Position numbers and translations under genes: made by a program. Source: JAJACP01 sp964350245 (lineage in GTDB: Bacteria > Chlamydiota > Chlamydiia > Chlamydiales > JAAKFR01). From it: a stretch of DNA of 64,000 bases. Location: contig CAYGJC010000001.1 of the NCBI GenBank assembly GCA_964350245.1, forward strand, positions 1-64,000. Reading direction: 5' to 3'. Positions 40,944 through 49,288 of this stretch are shown piece by piece. The stretch's first letter is position 1, and each line of letters starts with the position of its first letter. The notes beneath the pieces were generated by a model that was not told the origin of the DNA, searched no databases, and saw only the letters and a program-made list of their open reading frames with translations.

Positions 40944-41568
40944 GGTTAAACACCTCCACCATCGCTAGATCCCCCACGCGTGCAAGAACGGCTAGCCGTC
41001 CTTGCAGTGGGGTCGTTTCCCCCGGCAAGCGGATTCGGTTGAGGTGTGTTAACCCCAGCCGAATCAGCGCTGCCTCTGCAATCACCACACCATCTACTTT
41101 TCCTGCATCCATCTGCGCTAGACGCTCTTCAATCGTCCCTCGAATATCAACAAAGCGCACTTCACTCTCTACTCTCCGCACCATCTCTTCGCGTCTAACC
41201 GATGAGGTGGCCACCACCGCCCCCTTTTCGAAGCGCTCCCCTTTGCGCAAGACAAGCACATCGGCAGGATCGAGTCCTCGTGTCAATGCAACCAGCTCAA
41301 GTCCCGGGCAGAGCGGCTCAGGTAAATCCTTGGCTGAATGAATCGCCACACGACACTCCCCACTGAGCACTCTTTCATCTACCTCGCGCGTGAAAAAATC
41401 GGTCTTATCTAGCGTACGCAGAGAGGTTGTTCGATCGCAATCCCCCGTCGTCTTTACATAAACCGGCTGAAAAGAAACTTCAGGGTGCACGTGTTGCACT
41501 AGTTTCAAAACCTCTTGTACTTGCGCTTTAGAAAGGGGTGAACTTCTTGCACTAATTGAGAGCTGCAC
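40909..41568 (-). CDS. hemC: porphobilinogen deaminase, short form lacking domain 3
   Basis: HemC polymerises four porphobilinogens into hydroxymethylbilane. The 219 residues cover domains 1 and 2 with the expected ISARSSPLSKAQ start, TTGDCDR, VAIHSAKDLPEPL (catalytic aspartate region), ATSSVRREEM and DIRGTIEERL. The protein stops where domain 3, with the dipyrromethane cofactor cysteine in a G-G-C motif, should start; E. coli HemC has about 313 residues. Chlamydial HemC proteins are generally short. Its tail overlaps the Inc-like gene, and radA upstream overlaps its start by 17 bases. Confidence 0.87.
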   Translation of the reverse strand: MQLSISARSSPLSKAQVQEVLKLVQHVHPEVSFQPVYVKTTGDCDRTTSLRTLDKTDFFTREVDERVLSGECRVAIHSAKDLPEPLCPGLELVALTRGLDPADVLVLRKGERFEKGAVVATSSVRREEMVRRVESEVRFVDIRGTIEERLAQMDAGKVDGVVIAEAALIRLGLTHLNRIRLPGETTPLQGRLAVLARVGDLAMVEVFNPIHQHQLSLQA

Positions 41569-42898
41569 GAATCGCCTCCTCTACACGTTCGATCCCAATG
41601 ATCTCAATATTTTTAAAGAGCTTGTGTCCTTTTTTAGGAACCATTGCTTTTTTAAAGCCCATATGTACAGCCTCCTTCAACCGCTCTTCTAAGCGGGGTA
41701 CGCTTCGAATCTCCCCGCCCAAACCTACCTCTCCAATGACAACAGTTTCGGGATCTACAATCCGATTGGTAAGAGAGGAAGCAACTGCCAAAATAATGCC
41801 TAAATCAATCGCCGGTTCGGTGATTTTAAGGCCGCCGGCAATCGATACAAAAACATCGCGGTTATGGAGTTGATACCCGATCCGCTTTTCCATCACAGCA
41901 AGCAGAAGAGCTAAACGATTCGCATCCAAACCGGCAGATCGACGTGAAGGGGTGCTAAAAGCGGTATCGGTCACAAGCGCCTGTACTTCGACCAAAATCG
42001 GACGCGAACCATCTACTGTGGGAATGATCACTGAACCGGAATTACCCCGCATCCGCTCTTTTAAAAAGAGCTCAGATGGGTTTTCGATCTCAGTGAGTCC
42101 CTTTTCACTCATCTGAAAAACAGCGATCTCATCTGTTGAGCCAAACCGATTTTTCACAACGCGCATCAGCCGGTAGTTGTGTTGCCTATCGCCTTCAAAG
42201 TAAAGGACGGTGTCAACCAGGTGCTCCAATACGCGCGGACCGGCAATCTCCCCGGACTTGGTCACATGTCCAATCAACAAGATAGATAGATTCCGGCTTT
42301 TGGCCAAATGCATCAGCTCTGTCGCTGTCTCTCGCACTTGGGTGACTGAACCGGGAGAAGAGGGAAGCTCGCTTTTATAAATGATCTGAATTGAGTCGAT
42401 GATCACCAGATCGGGGTTGACCGTTTCGATCTGCTTCTTGATCAGCGAAAAATTCGTCTCAGCAAGTAGAAGTAAATTTTCACTCGAAATACCTAGCCGT
42501 CTCGCCCGCTGGGAAGTTTGCGCCACTGACTCTTCACCGCAGACATAAAGAACTACAAGTCCTTGGCGAGCAATAGCATTTGAAGCTTGCATCAGTAGAG
42601 TCGATTTCCCAATTCCCGGTTCTCCTCCCACAAGCGAGAGCGAGCCAACCGTAAGCCCGCCGCCCAGTAGGCGGTCGAGCTCTTTCATATGGGTTTGCAT
42701 GCGGGTGTTCTGATCAGGAGGCACTTCATTAACACGGACCGGTTTGGAGGGCATAGAGAGTTGCGATTCAAAGCGGGGCACAACCTCCTGCTCTTCATGG
42801 AAGGTATTCCACTCTTTACAACTGACACACTGCCCTGACCATTTAGGCTCTTTATGTCCACACTCTTTACAGTACCAAGCTGACTTCACTTTGCTCAT
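41552..42898 (-). CDS. radA: DNA repair protein RadA (Sms)
   Basis: RadA is a RecA-like branch-migration ATPase. The 448-residue protein has the N-terminal zinc finger (CKECG...CVSC), Walker A GGEPGIGKST, the RadA-specific KNRFGSTDEIAVF motif and a C-terminal Lon-like domain (PSRRSAGLDANRLALLLAVMEKR). It lies between rnc and hemC with overlaps of 4 and 17 bases, so the three genes are probably one transcript. Confidence 0.97.
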   Translation of the reverse strand: MSKVKSAWYCKECGHKEPKWSGQCVSCKEWNTFHEEQEVVPRFESQLSMPSKPVRVNEVPPDQNTRMQTHMKELDRLLGGGLTVGSLSLVGGEPGIGKSTLLMQASNAIARQGLVVLYVCGEESVAQTSQRARRLGISSENLLLLAETNFSLIKKQIETVNPDLVIIDSIQIIYKSELPSSPGSVTQVRETATELMHLAKSRNLSILLIGHVTKSGEIAGPRVLEHLVDTVLYFEGDRQHNYRLMRVVKNRFGSTDEIAVFQMSEKGLTEIENPSELFLKERMRGNSGSVIIPTVDGSRPILVEVQALVTDTAFSTPSRRSAGLDANRLALLLAVMEKRIGYQLHNRDVFVSIAGGLKITEPAIDLGIILAVASSLTNRIVDPETVVIGEVGLGGEIRSVPRLEERLKEAVHMGFKKAMVPKKGHKLFKNIEIIGIERVEEAIRAALN

Positions 42899-43599
42899 GA
42901 TGCTTTATCCTCTATTTGCAAAAGAGCCGCTTGAGCAGCAGCTGTCTGCGCCTCTTTTTTGGAAGAGCCCGACCCCTCGCCTCGTTTGATATCCTGCACC
43001 CATACTCCCACGCGGAACTGTTTTCGGTGAGCAGGTCCTGTTTCTTCCATAATGGTGTAAATGGGCGTCTGTTGAAAGTTTTTCTGCGCCCAATCTTGCA
43101 GTTCAGCTTTCCAATTGCGGTAGGGCTCGTGGACCAGGGAATCAACCGTCTCTTTGAAATGAGAGAGAAAAAAGGTACGGGCCGCTTCCACTCCCTGATC
43201 AAGATATAAAGCGCCCATCAACGCTTCAAAAAGATCAGATAGAATCGTGTCGCGTCCCTTGCCTTCATTCATCTGCTCCCCCTTTCCTAAAAGTAAAAAC
43301 TCACTGATCCCCAACTGCTGCACATACTGAGCGCACGCCGGCGCATCGACGAGTTGAGAGCGGAGCTTGGAAAGGGAGCCCTCATCGAGCTCGGGATGCT
43401 GTAAAAAAAGATACTCTGCCACCAAAAGGCCTAATATAGAATCTCCTAAAAATTCCAATCGCTCATTATGGTGAGGGACTCGATCTTGATTTTCATTCCA
43501 AAACGAGCGGTGAACAAAAGCTTGAAGAAGCAGTTCAGGCTGGCGAAAAAGCACGCCTATTTTATTTTGAACCGCATCGAGTTGAAAAAAAGTTTGCAT
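42895..43599 (-). CDS. rnc: ribonuclease III
   Basis: RNase III cleaves double-stranded RNA during rRNA and mRNA processing. Residues about 1-150 are the nuclease domain with the signature HNERLEFLGDSILGLLVAEYLF, and SDLFEALMGALYLDQG completes the metal site. Residues about 160-230 are the double-stranded RNA-binding domain, ending GSGSSKKEAQTAAAQAALLQIE. Length 234 is normal. It begins the rnc-radA-hemC run. Confidence 0.97.
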   Translation of the reverse strand: MQTFFQLDAVQNKIGVLFRQPELLLQAFVHRSFWNENQDRVPHHNERLEFLGDSILGLLVAEYLFLQHPELDEGSLSKLRSQLVDAPACAQYVQQLGISEFLLLGKGEQMNEGKGRDTILSDLFEALMGALYLDQGVEAARTFFLSHFKETVDSLVHEPYRNWKAELQDWAQKNFQQTPIYTIMEETGPAHRKQFRVGVWVQDIKRGEGSGSSKKEAQTAAAQAALLQIEDKAS

Positions 43600-43667
43600 T
43601 TGGCATCAAAGATGGTATGAAGTGAAGACTGAAGAATAAATTTGGAGAGATTTTAAGGCCATCATTT

Positions 43668-43943
43668 ATGAGTAACACACACACAAAGCGCGAACTTCAA
43701 TTTGAAAATGAACAAGTTAAAGTCTGGAAGACGGTCATTTCTCCCAATCAACCCCTAGATATCCATCCACACAATGCCGGTCAGGTCGTGATTGGTCTCG
43801 ATTCAAAGCGAGCCTACTGGCTCAAGCCGGGATCTCAAAAGAGCGAAAGTACTTTGCCCACTGTCTCCGAGCCGGTCGAGATTATGGTAGTGGAGATGAA
43901 GCAGGCCCAAAACCGTCCTCTGCCTAGTAAACCCCTGGACTAG
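43668..43943 (+). CDS. small cupin-like hypothetical protein
   Basis: The 91-residue protein resembles one half of a cupin barrel: KVWKTVISPNQPLDIHPHNAGQ has the H-x-H spacing and position of a cupin metal motif, followed by VVIGLDSKRAYWL. The second cupin motif is incomplete, so metal binding is uncertain. No signal peptide. It starts a plus-strand series running through pgm. Function unknown. Confidence 0.6.
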   Translation: MSNTHTKRELQFENEQVKVWKTVISPNQPLDIHPHNAGQVVIGLDSKRAYWLKPGSQKSESTLPTVSEPVEIMVVEMKQAQNRPLPSKPLD

Positions 43944-43962
43944 AATACGATTTGCTTCTACA

Positions 43963-44631
43963 ATGTTTGCCATGGAAGGCATTTATCGATTAGATGGAGT
44001 TCAAGATTTTTTTAGAGTTTATAAAGACGGTTATGGATTTAAGCCCAATGAACCGCTCTTATCTCCCACCTATAAGCAAATCCTTTGGGCCCGTGCAGCG
44101 GCTCCCCTGCATTTTGTTCTCATCACCATTAGCACTTTAGCTAGACAGTTGATGCGTATCCTCACCTCTCTTGCAGCACTGCAATTTGGGGCCGCTGGAA
44201 AAGATTGTATAGGACTGTTTTTGCAACTTCCTCTGCTCCCTGCCCTGGCTGTGCTGGCCGTGATCAACCCTCAATGGGCTGTCGATGCGTGTCATCACGT
44301 TCTTGTACAGCCAGGTGTAGATCACCCGAATGATTCAGGGACGTACTTTGAGGATAGAGGTTACCCCTGGCAGCCGTATGTACTCACCTTGATACGGGGG
44401 CTCTTTGTTCTTCCTCTTGGTTTGATCGACGGGGGTGCGCAAACGCTTTCCTGGGCTCTTACTGGTTCCTGGAGCCAGTTAAGCGCGAATCAAAAAATCT
44501 CTCCTCTGCACAGAGTTGCCTACTCTTTTGCTGTGTGCATCCATATTCCCTATAACACGATCTATCCCGAATTAGAGCCTAGCTTGATTGAATCAATCAA
44601 TTTGGTGATTTACCGTACCCGCTTCCGATAA
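43963..44631 (+). CDS. hydrophobic hypothetical protein
   Basis: I do not recognise the family. The 222-residue protein has at least two or three hydrophobic stretches (about 45-65, 78-103 and 145-175), LPLLPALAVLAVINPQWAVD being the strongest. An N-terminal aromatic and charged part (YRLDGVQDFFRVYKDGYGF) and an acidic C-terminus flank them. It could be a chlamydial membrane or inclusion-associated protein. ATG at 43972 is an alternative start. It lies 19 bases after the cupin-like gene. Confidence 0.6.
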   Translation: MFAMEGIYRLDGVQDFFRVYKDGYGFKPNEPLLSPTYKQILWARAAAPLHFVLITISTLARQLMRILTSLAALQFGAAGKDCIGLFLQLPLLPALAVLAVINPQWAVDACHHVLVQPGVDHPNDSGTYFEDRGYPWQPYVLTLIRGLFVLPLGLIDGGAQTLSWALTGSWSQLSANQKISPLHRVAYSFAVCIHIPYNTIYPELEPSLIESINLVIYRTRFR

Positions 44632-44675
44632 AATCCCGTGCAGAATATTGCCTTTCGGCAGTAAACTCTTCTGCC

Positions 44676-45116
44676 ATGGCACGCTTTATTCTCGCTCCAG
44701 AACATAAAAAATTTTTTCAACTCAACGGCTTTATCTCTTTTGAATCACTCATTCCTGCTCAAGAGATGGAGGCGATCTGGAAACAGATTGAGGGACACCG
44801 TCCAAATCTACCCGGCCTCACCCAGGAAAATCTCTCCGGCGCCTTGCCTGAGCTTCTCCCTATGGCCCGAAAGATAGGCCCTATCGCTGCAGGATTACTT
44901 GACCGAAAACCGATTCGCCTTGCCTATGACTGTGTTGTAGAGCAACTGGAGGAAACTCCTACCATTGAAGAGAGAGAGGTCGGCCTTTTGCTCGGAAAAA
45001 CGGGGACCGGCTTTTTCTTCACTGACCCTTCTCATCTTTACAATCTCAAGCAAGAGTGCTACCTTCTACTTGTTTTTACCGCAAACTATTCAAATAACCC
45101 GATTCTTGTAAAATGA
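44676..45116 (+). CDS. CT296-like protein with a PhyH/2-oxoglutarate oxygenase-type fold
   Basis: The 146-residue protein begins with FFQLNGFISFESLIPAQEMEAIWKQIE, the opening of phytanoyl-CoA dioxygenase-like proteins (F-x-x-x-G-[FY] then a helix). Its place between rnc/radA and pgm is that of CT296 in C. trachomatis, which was first proposed as an iron-dependent regulator and whose structure was later found to resemble non-haem iron oxygenases. No H-x-D...H iron triad is visible here, so catalysis is doubtful. The stop overlaps the next small gene (ATGA). Confidence 0.6.
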   Translation: MARFILAPEHKKFFQLNGFISFESLIPAQEMEAIWKQIEGHRPNLPGLTQENLSGALPELLPMARKIGPIAAGLLDRKPIRLAYDCVVEQLEETPTIEEREVGLLLGKTGTGFFFTDPSHLYNLKQECYLLLVFTANYSNNPILVK

Positions 45117-45223
45117 TCGATCGTGAAGCTGTTGTCATTTTTGTGATCTGCGTCGTCTTCCTCGCACTATTTGTCGTGGCGGGCGTGCGCGATATTATCC
45201 GAAGGAAAGATGAAGAAGAATAG
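45113..45223 (+). CDS. 36-residue single-pass membrane microprotein
   Basis: This short frame encodes an acidic-basic head (MIDRE), one hydrophobic helix of about 18 residues (VVIFVICVVFLALFVVAG) and a basic then acidic tail (RDIIRRKDEEE). The ATG overlaps the stop of the upstream gene (ATGA), and its 3' end overlaps the start of the next gene by 14 bases, so it fits a translationally coupled row. It resembles small envelope or stress-associated membrane proteins in layout only. No function is assigned. Confidence 0.55.
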   Translation: MIDREAVVIFVICVVFLALFVVAGVRDIIRRKDEEE

Positions 45224-45644
45224 CTGGTATGGACAAGGGTTGAAATTTTCGTGCACCGAATGTGGTAAATGCTGCACAGGTGCTCCCGGGTACGTTTGGG
45301 TAAACACTCAAGAGATGGAAGCGATGGCCGCCTTCCTTGATCTCTCTTTGAGGGACTTTAAGCGAAAATACACACGTAGAGTAGGCAATCGCTATTCGCT
45401 TCTTGAATCGAAGCAGACCTACGACTGCGTCTTCCTTAAAGAGAAGAAATGTCAAGTCTATGGCGCGCGCCCCACTCAATGCCGCACTTTCCCCTGGTGG
45501 CCTCAAAACATTCACTCTCAAGCTGCCTGGGAGGAGACCGCCCGCTCCTGCGAGGGCATTCAACCCGATGCAGAGAGGGTGAGCGCCGCGACCATTGAAG
45601 AACAGGAGCTGATTCAAATTGGCCGTAATGCCGACAATCGCTAG
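45210..45644 (+). CDS. YkgJ-family cysteine-cluster protein
   Basis: The 144-residue protein has the CxxCGxCC signature (FSCTECGKCC) at its N-terminus and further cysteines in YDCVFLKEKKCQVYGARPTQCRTFPWW. This family is thought to chelate iron or zinc; no reaction is established. The start ATG at 45210 follows GAAGGAAAG inside the preceding microprotein gene and gives MKKNSW. A longer frame from 45171 is possible but lacks a ribosome binding site. Good family confidence, poor functional confidence. Confidence 0.88.
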   Translation: MKKNSWYGQGLKFSCTECGKCCTGAPGYVWVNTQEMEAMAAFLDLSLRDFKRKYTRRVGNRYSLLESKQTYDCVFLKEKKCQVYGARPTQCRTFPWWPQNIHSQAAWEETARSCEGIQPDAERVSAATIEEQELIQIGRNADNR

Positions 45645-45683
45645 TATGAGGATCATCGAAAAAAGCAAGACGGTGGGGAGCCA

Positions 45684-47453
45684 GTGGAAGTGGACATTGA
45701 TGAAACAACCCAAAAAAATATTGACAGCTGGCTGAACGGCTCTTACGACGCTCAAACCAAAGAAGAGATCCGCTCCCTTCAACGAGACAATCCGCAAGAA
45801 CTTGTCGATGCTTTTTACAAAAGACTCTCTTTTGGAACCGGTGGGCTCCGTGGGATTATGGGAGTGGGAACGAATCGAATAAACACCTACAACATCCGCG
45901 CGGCCACGCAAGGCCTTGCGAACTACATTGCTACCCAAACACCAAAAGCTGAAAGGCATGCAGTTGTAATCGGCTATGATTGCCGACACCATTCCCGGGA
46001 ATTCGCCAAGCAGGCAGCGCAAGTCTTAGCAGCCAATGACATTGAAGTCTTTCTTTACTCCTCTCTCCGTCCCGTGGCGAGCGTTTCATTTGGCGTTTTA
46101 CACAAAAAAGCGACGGCCGGCATCATGATCACCGCCTCGCACAATCCCCCCAAATACAACGGCTACAAAGTCTACTGGGATTATGGAGGACAGGTGCTTC
46201 CTCCCCACGATCAGGGGATTATTGAGCAAGTGAACCAAATCACCTCCATCGAAATGGTTAAAACAGCTCCCCTCTCTCATCCGTTGATTCATGAGATAGA
46301 TGAAGAGCTCGATCACGCCTATTTAAAAGCGCTTCATGAATGGCAACTTCATCCAGGGGATAATCATACGCACGGCAAAGAGCTGCATGTCGTCTATACA
46401 AGTTTACACGGGGCTGGCATCACAATGGTCCCGGCCGCCTTACGCGACTGGGGCTTTACCCACCTCACCATTGTCAAAGAGCAAGAAACACCTGACGGAA
46501 ACTTTCCTACCGTCTGTTCACCCAACCCAGAAGAACATGCAGCACTCGAAATCGGGATCGAAACAATGAAGCGGGTGAATGGAGACCTCCTTTTGGGCAC
46601 TGATCCCGATACTGATAGACTTGGGGTTGTTGTGATGCATGAGGGAAAACCTTTCTTCTTTAATGGAAATGAACTGGCTTGCCTACTTCTCGAACACATT
46701 TGCCGTGGACTAAAGATGCCTCCAAAAGCCATGTTTGTCAAAACCATTGTCACCACAGAGCTCTTTCGTAAAATTGCTGAGCACCATGGAGGCATGTGTT
46801 TAGATGTGCTAACAGGTTTCAAGTACATCGGAGAAAAAATTGCTCAATGGGAAGCGGATCACTCAAACCACCACTATATTTTTGGAGGTGAAGAGTCCTA
46901 CGGCTATCTTTTGGGAACACACGTACGGGACAAAGATGCCATTATCTCTTCTGCGTGTGTGTGCGAGGCGGCTTTACAACTCAAAAGAGAGGGAAAAACA
47001 CTGGTTGACCTGCTCTACGAGATTTACACTCAATATGGCATTTTCCGCGAGGGGCTCCTTTCACTAACATTTGAAGGAAAAGAGGGCGCCGATCAGATGC
47101 AACAGATGATGCAACAATTGCGCGATAAGCCCCCTACGCTTCTGGCAGAAAAACCTGTTACGATCATGGAGGACTATCTCACCCACACCAAGCTCCACAT
47201 GGAATCAGGGGCGAAAGAGACGCTTGTGCTGCCTAAGTCTGATGTGCTGCGGTTTTGGCTAAGTGATGGAACAAAAATCGTAATTCGCCCATCCGGAACA
47301 GAGCCAAAAATCAAGCTCTACTGCGCTGTTGAGGAGAGACATCATCACGTGGATCGGCACGATTTGGAAAAAGCGCTGGCGCGCGCTGACCAAAGGCTAG
47401 GTACGCTCCTTCAAACCCTCAAAAAGAGCTTAATGGGGAGGAGCCTTTCCTAG
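45684..47453 (+). CDS. phosphohexomutase (phosphoglucomutase/phosphomannomutase family)
   Basis: It interconverts hexose 1- and 6-phosphates through a phosphoserine. The 589-residue protein shows FGTGGLRGIMGVG at the entry loop, catalytic serine in ITASHNPPKYNGYKVYW, magnesium site DPDTDRLGVV, sugar loop GGEESYGYLLG and phosphate-binding RPSGTEPKIKLY. Its length and the GGLRG start match the long PGM2-type enzymes. It lies where CT295 (mrsA/pgm) is found in C. trachomatis and may feed glycogen or cell-surface sugar synthesis. The start is a GTG after GGGAG. It is convergent with the helicase gene, overlapping by 24 bases. Confidence 0.94.
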   Translation: MEVDIDETTQKNIDSWLNGSYDAQTKEEIRSLQRDNPQELVDAFYKRLSFGTGGLRGIMGVGTNRINTYNIRAATQGLANYIATQTPKAERHAVVIGYDCRHHSREFAKQAAQVLAANDIEVFLYSSLRPVASVSFGVLHKKATAGIMITASHNPPKYNGYKVYWDYGGQVLPPHDQGIIEQVNQITSIEMVKTAPLSHPLIHEIDEELDHAYLKALHEWQLHPGDNHTHGKELHVVYTSLHGAGITMVPAALRDWGFTHLTIVKEQETPDGNFPTVCSPNPEEHAALEIGIETMKRVNGDLLLGTDPDTDRLGVVVMHEGKPFFFNGNELACLLLEHICRGLKMPPKAMFVKTIVTTELFRKIAEHHGGMCLDVLTGFKYIGEKIAQWEADHSNHHYIFGGEESYGYLLGTHVRDKDAIISSACVCEAALQLKREGKTLVDLLYEIYTQYGIFREGLLSLTFEGKEGADQMQQMMQQLRDKPPTLLAEKPVTIMEDYLTHTKLHMESGAKETLVLPKSDVLRFWLSDGTKIVIRPSGTEPKIKLYCAVEERHHHVDRHDLEKALARADQRLGTLLQTLKKSLMGRSLS

Positions 47454-48548
47454 CCATTCCGGCTTCCGATCCAGTACCTTAAACAAGCTTTTTACTTTCC
47501 CCAGCTCACGCCGTGTGATGAGCGTCACACAAACACCTTCTCGTCCAGAGCGCCCTGTTCGTCCCGAACGGTGCATATAGGTCTCTTCTTCAAAAGGAAA
47601 ATGAAAGTTCACTACGTGCGTCACATTAGAAAAATCGAGCCCTCTTGAGGCAATATCTGTGGCCACTAAAAAGCGGATTTTACCTTTGTGAAACTTATTG
47701 GTGATCACCGAGCGCATCTGCTGCTCTAACCCTCCATGAAGAAAGTCGACACCCTGTATTTTGGACTTTAGGTCACGATAAATGGCCTCAACCTCACGAC
47801 GCGAGTTGGCAAAAATCAAACACTGATTGGGATTGAGCTCTTTGAGAAGAGCCAATAAATCATCTCGTTTCTGCGCTGGATTGGGGCAAAAAATCAGCTG
47901 ATGCTTGAGATTTTTAGGTGTGGTTTGCTCACTGATTAATGTCAGTTCAACAGGATCTTTCATGTGATCTTTCGCGATCATTTTAATCTGCTTGGGCATG
48001 GTCGCTGAAAAAAGTAGTGTTTGATGCTCATGAACTAAACAGTTAATGATAAACTCTAAATCTTCATAAAACCCCATGCCCAGCATTTGATCGGCCTCAT
48101 CGAGTACAAGCGTCTCTACTTTGGAAAGATCGATCGCTTTTGAGAAAACAAAATCAATGAGCCTGCCTGGCGTGGCAATCAAGACTTGCACACCCCCTTT
48201 CAGCTTGGCACGTTGCATCTCCATATCCTCTCCGCCAAAAAGGGCGAAAGCTTTGACATGTTTCACCCGACCAATTTTTTGGGTCTCTGTTGCATACTGA
48301 AGGGCCAGTTCGCGTGTGGGAACCACAATCAATGCTTGAATGTGTTTGTACTGTGTATCAACTTTATGGCAGACAGGAATCGCGCAGGCAGCCGTTTTGC
48401 CCGATCCCGTTTCAGCTAAAGCAATAAGATCCTTGCCCTCTAGCACATGAGGGATCGCACTCTCTTGAACGGGAGTGGGTTTATCATAACCAAGTGCACG
48501 AATGGCATCTAATATGGTGGGATCTAGATCGAAATTAAGAAAGGTCAT
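47430..48548 (-). CDS. DEAD-box RNA helicase
   Basis: The 372-residue protein is a compact core helicase with all motifs in order: Q motif (GYDKPTPVQESAIP), Walker A AETGSGKTAA, PTRELALQ, TPGRL, VLDEADQML, LFSATMP, ATDIASRGLDF and HRSGRTGRSGR. It ends 25 residues after the last motif, with no RNA-binding extension. RhlE-like enzymes of this size work in ribosome assembly or RNA decay. It is the last gene of a run with an SDR and a PgpH-like gene, with four-base overlaps. Confidence 0.95.
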   Translation of the reverse strand: MTFLNFDLDPTILDAIRALGYDKPTPVQESAIPHVLEGKDLIALAETGSGKTAACAIPVCHKVDTQYKHIQALIVVPTRELALQYATETQKIGRVKHVKAFALFGGEDMEMQRAKLKGGVQVLIATPGRLIDFVFSKAIDLSKVETLVLDEADQMLGMGFYEDLEFIINCLVHEHQTLLFSATMPKQIKMIAKDHMKDPVELTLISEQTTPKNLKHQLIFCPNPAQKRDDLLALLKELNPNQCLIFANSRREVEAIYRDLKSKIQGVDFLHGGLEQQMRSVITNKFHKGKIRFLVATDIASRGLDFSNVTHVVNFHFPFEEETYMHRSGRTGRSGREGVCVTLITRRELGKVKSLFKVLDRKPEWLGKAPPH

Positions 48549-49288
48549 AAGCGTTTTTGTATACTTTTCCAGATCAGCTTTTTGGCAATCCCGGCCGGCA
48601 CCAAGAGGGCAGAGAGACGATAGAACCAGTTGGTCACCCGCTTTTCCTGAAGCTGCTCTATTTGTTTTAAAATTTCCCGGGCCACAAACTGTGGGGAGAG
48701 GAGAGGCGCTCCCTTTTGGATCACTCTCTTTCCCGCAGCACGATTGGCAAAATCGGTGTCCACCATCCCCGGACAGGTGACAAGCACTCGTACACCTCTA
48801 TTAGCTAACTCGGTATTGAATGTACGCGAAAAATGGGTCAAACACGCTTTAGCTGGGCCGTAGAGCCCCATACCGGGTGCTGGGTGCTCTCCCGCCATGG
48901 AAGAGACATTCAGAATCACACCTTTTTTTTGCGCGGCAACCAGTGCACGTGCCGCTTCGATGGTCAATTCTATAGGAGCTGTGGCATTAACCTCAAGCAC
49001 GGTTAATTGATCCGAGACAGATCGACTGAGCATCTCTCCGTAATGGGTAAAACCGGCACAATTAATCAAAAGATCGGGCAGATCAGCTTGAAAAGCTGTA
49101 ATGATTTTTTGACGTCCCTCTTTTTGGGCCAAATCTGCCACGATACAGGGACTTTTAACGGCTTCAGAGAGCCGTTTTAAGCGCCCCTCATCACGGCCTG
49201 AAAGAATGAGTGCATATCCCTTTTCAATAAGAAGGGGTACCAGTGCCTCTCCAATTCCCGAGGTGGCTCCGGTCAGCAGCGCCTTCAC
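48545..49288 (-). CDS. short-chain dehydrogenase/reductase
   Basis: The 247-residue classical SDR has the cofactor loop TGATSGIGEALVP, an arginine (SGRDEGRL) suggesting NADP, the NCAG motif, and catalytic S and Y-x-x-x-K (NVSSMAGEHPAPGMGLYGPAK). The last 40 residues are basic and hydrophobic and might touch a membrane. The substrate cannot be told from sequence; ketoacyl or steroid-like substrates are possible. It overlaps both neighbours by four bases. Confidence 0.92.
   Translation of the reverse strand: MKALLTGATSGIGEALVPLLIEKGYALILSGRDEGRLKRLSEAVKSPCIVADLAQKEGRQKIITAFQADLPDLLINCAGFTHYGEMLSRSVSDQLTVLEVNATAPIELTIEAARALVAAQKKGVILNVSSMAGEHPAPGMGLYGPAKACLTHFSRTFNTELANRGVRVLVTCPGMVDTDFANRAAGKRVIQKGAPLLSPQFVAREILKQIEQLQEKRVTNWFYRLSALLVPAGIAKKLIWKSIQKRL

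Noticed and set aside
45195..46022. Long open frame antisense to the YkgJ and phosphohexomutase genes
   Set aside because: It lies wholly opposite two well-supported genes, has no ribosome binding site and matches no family; it is a shadow of coding bias.
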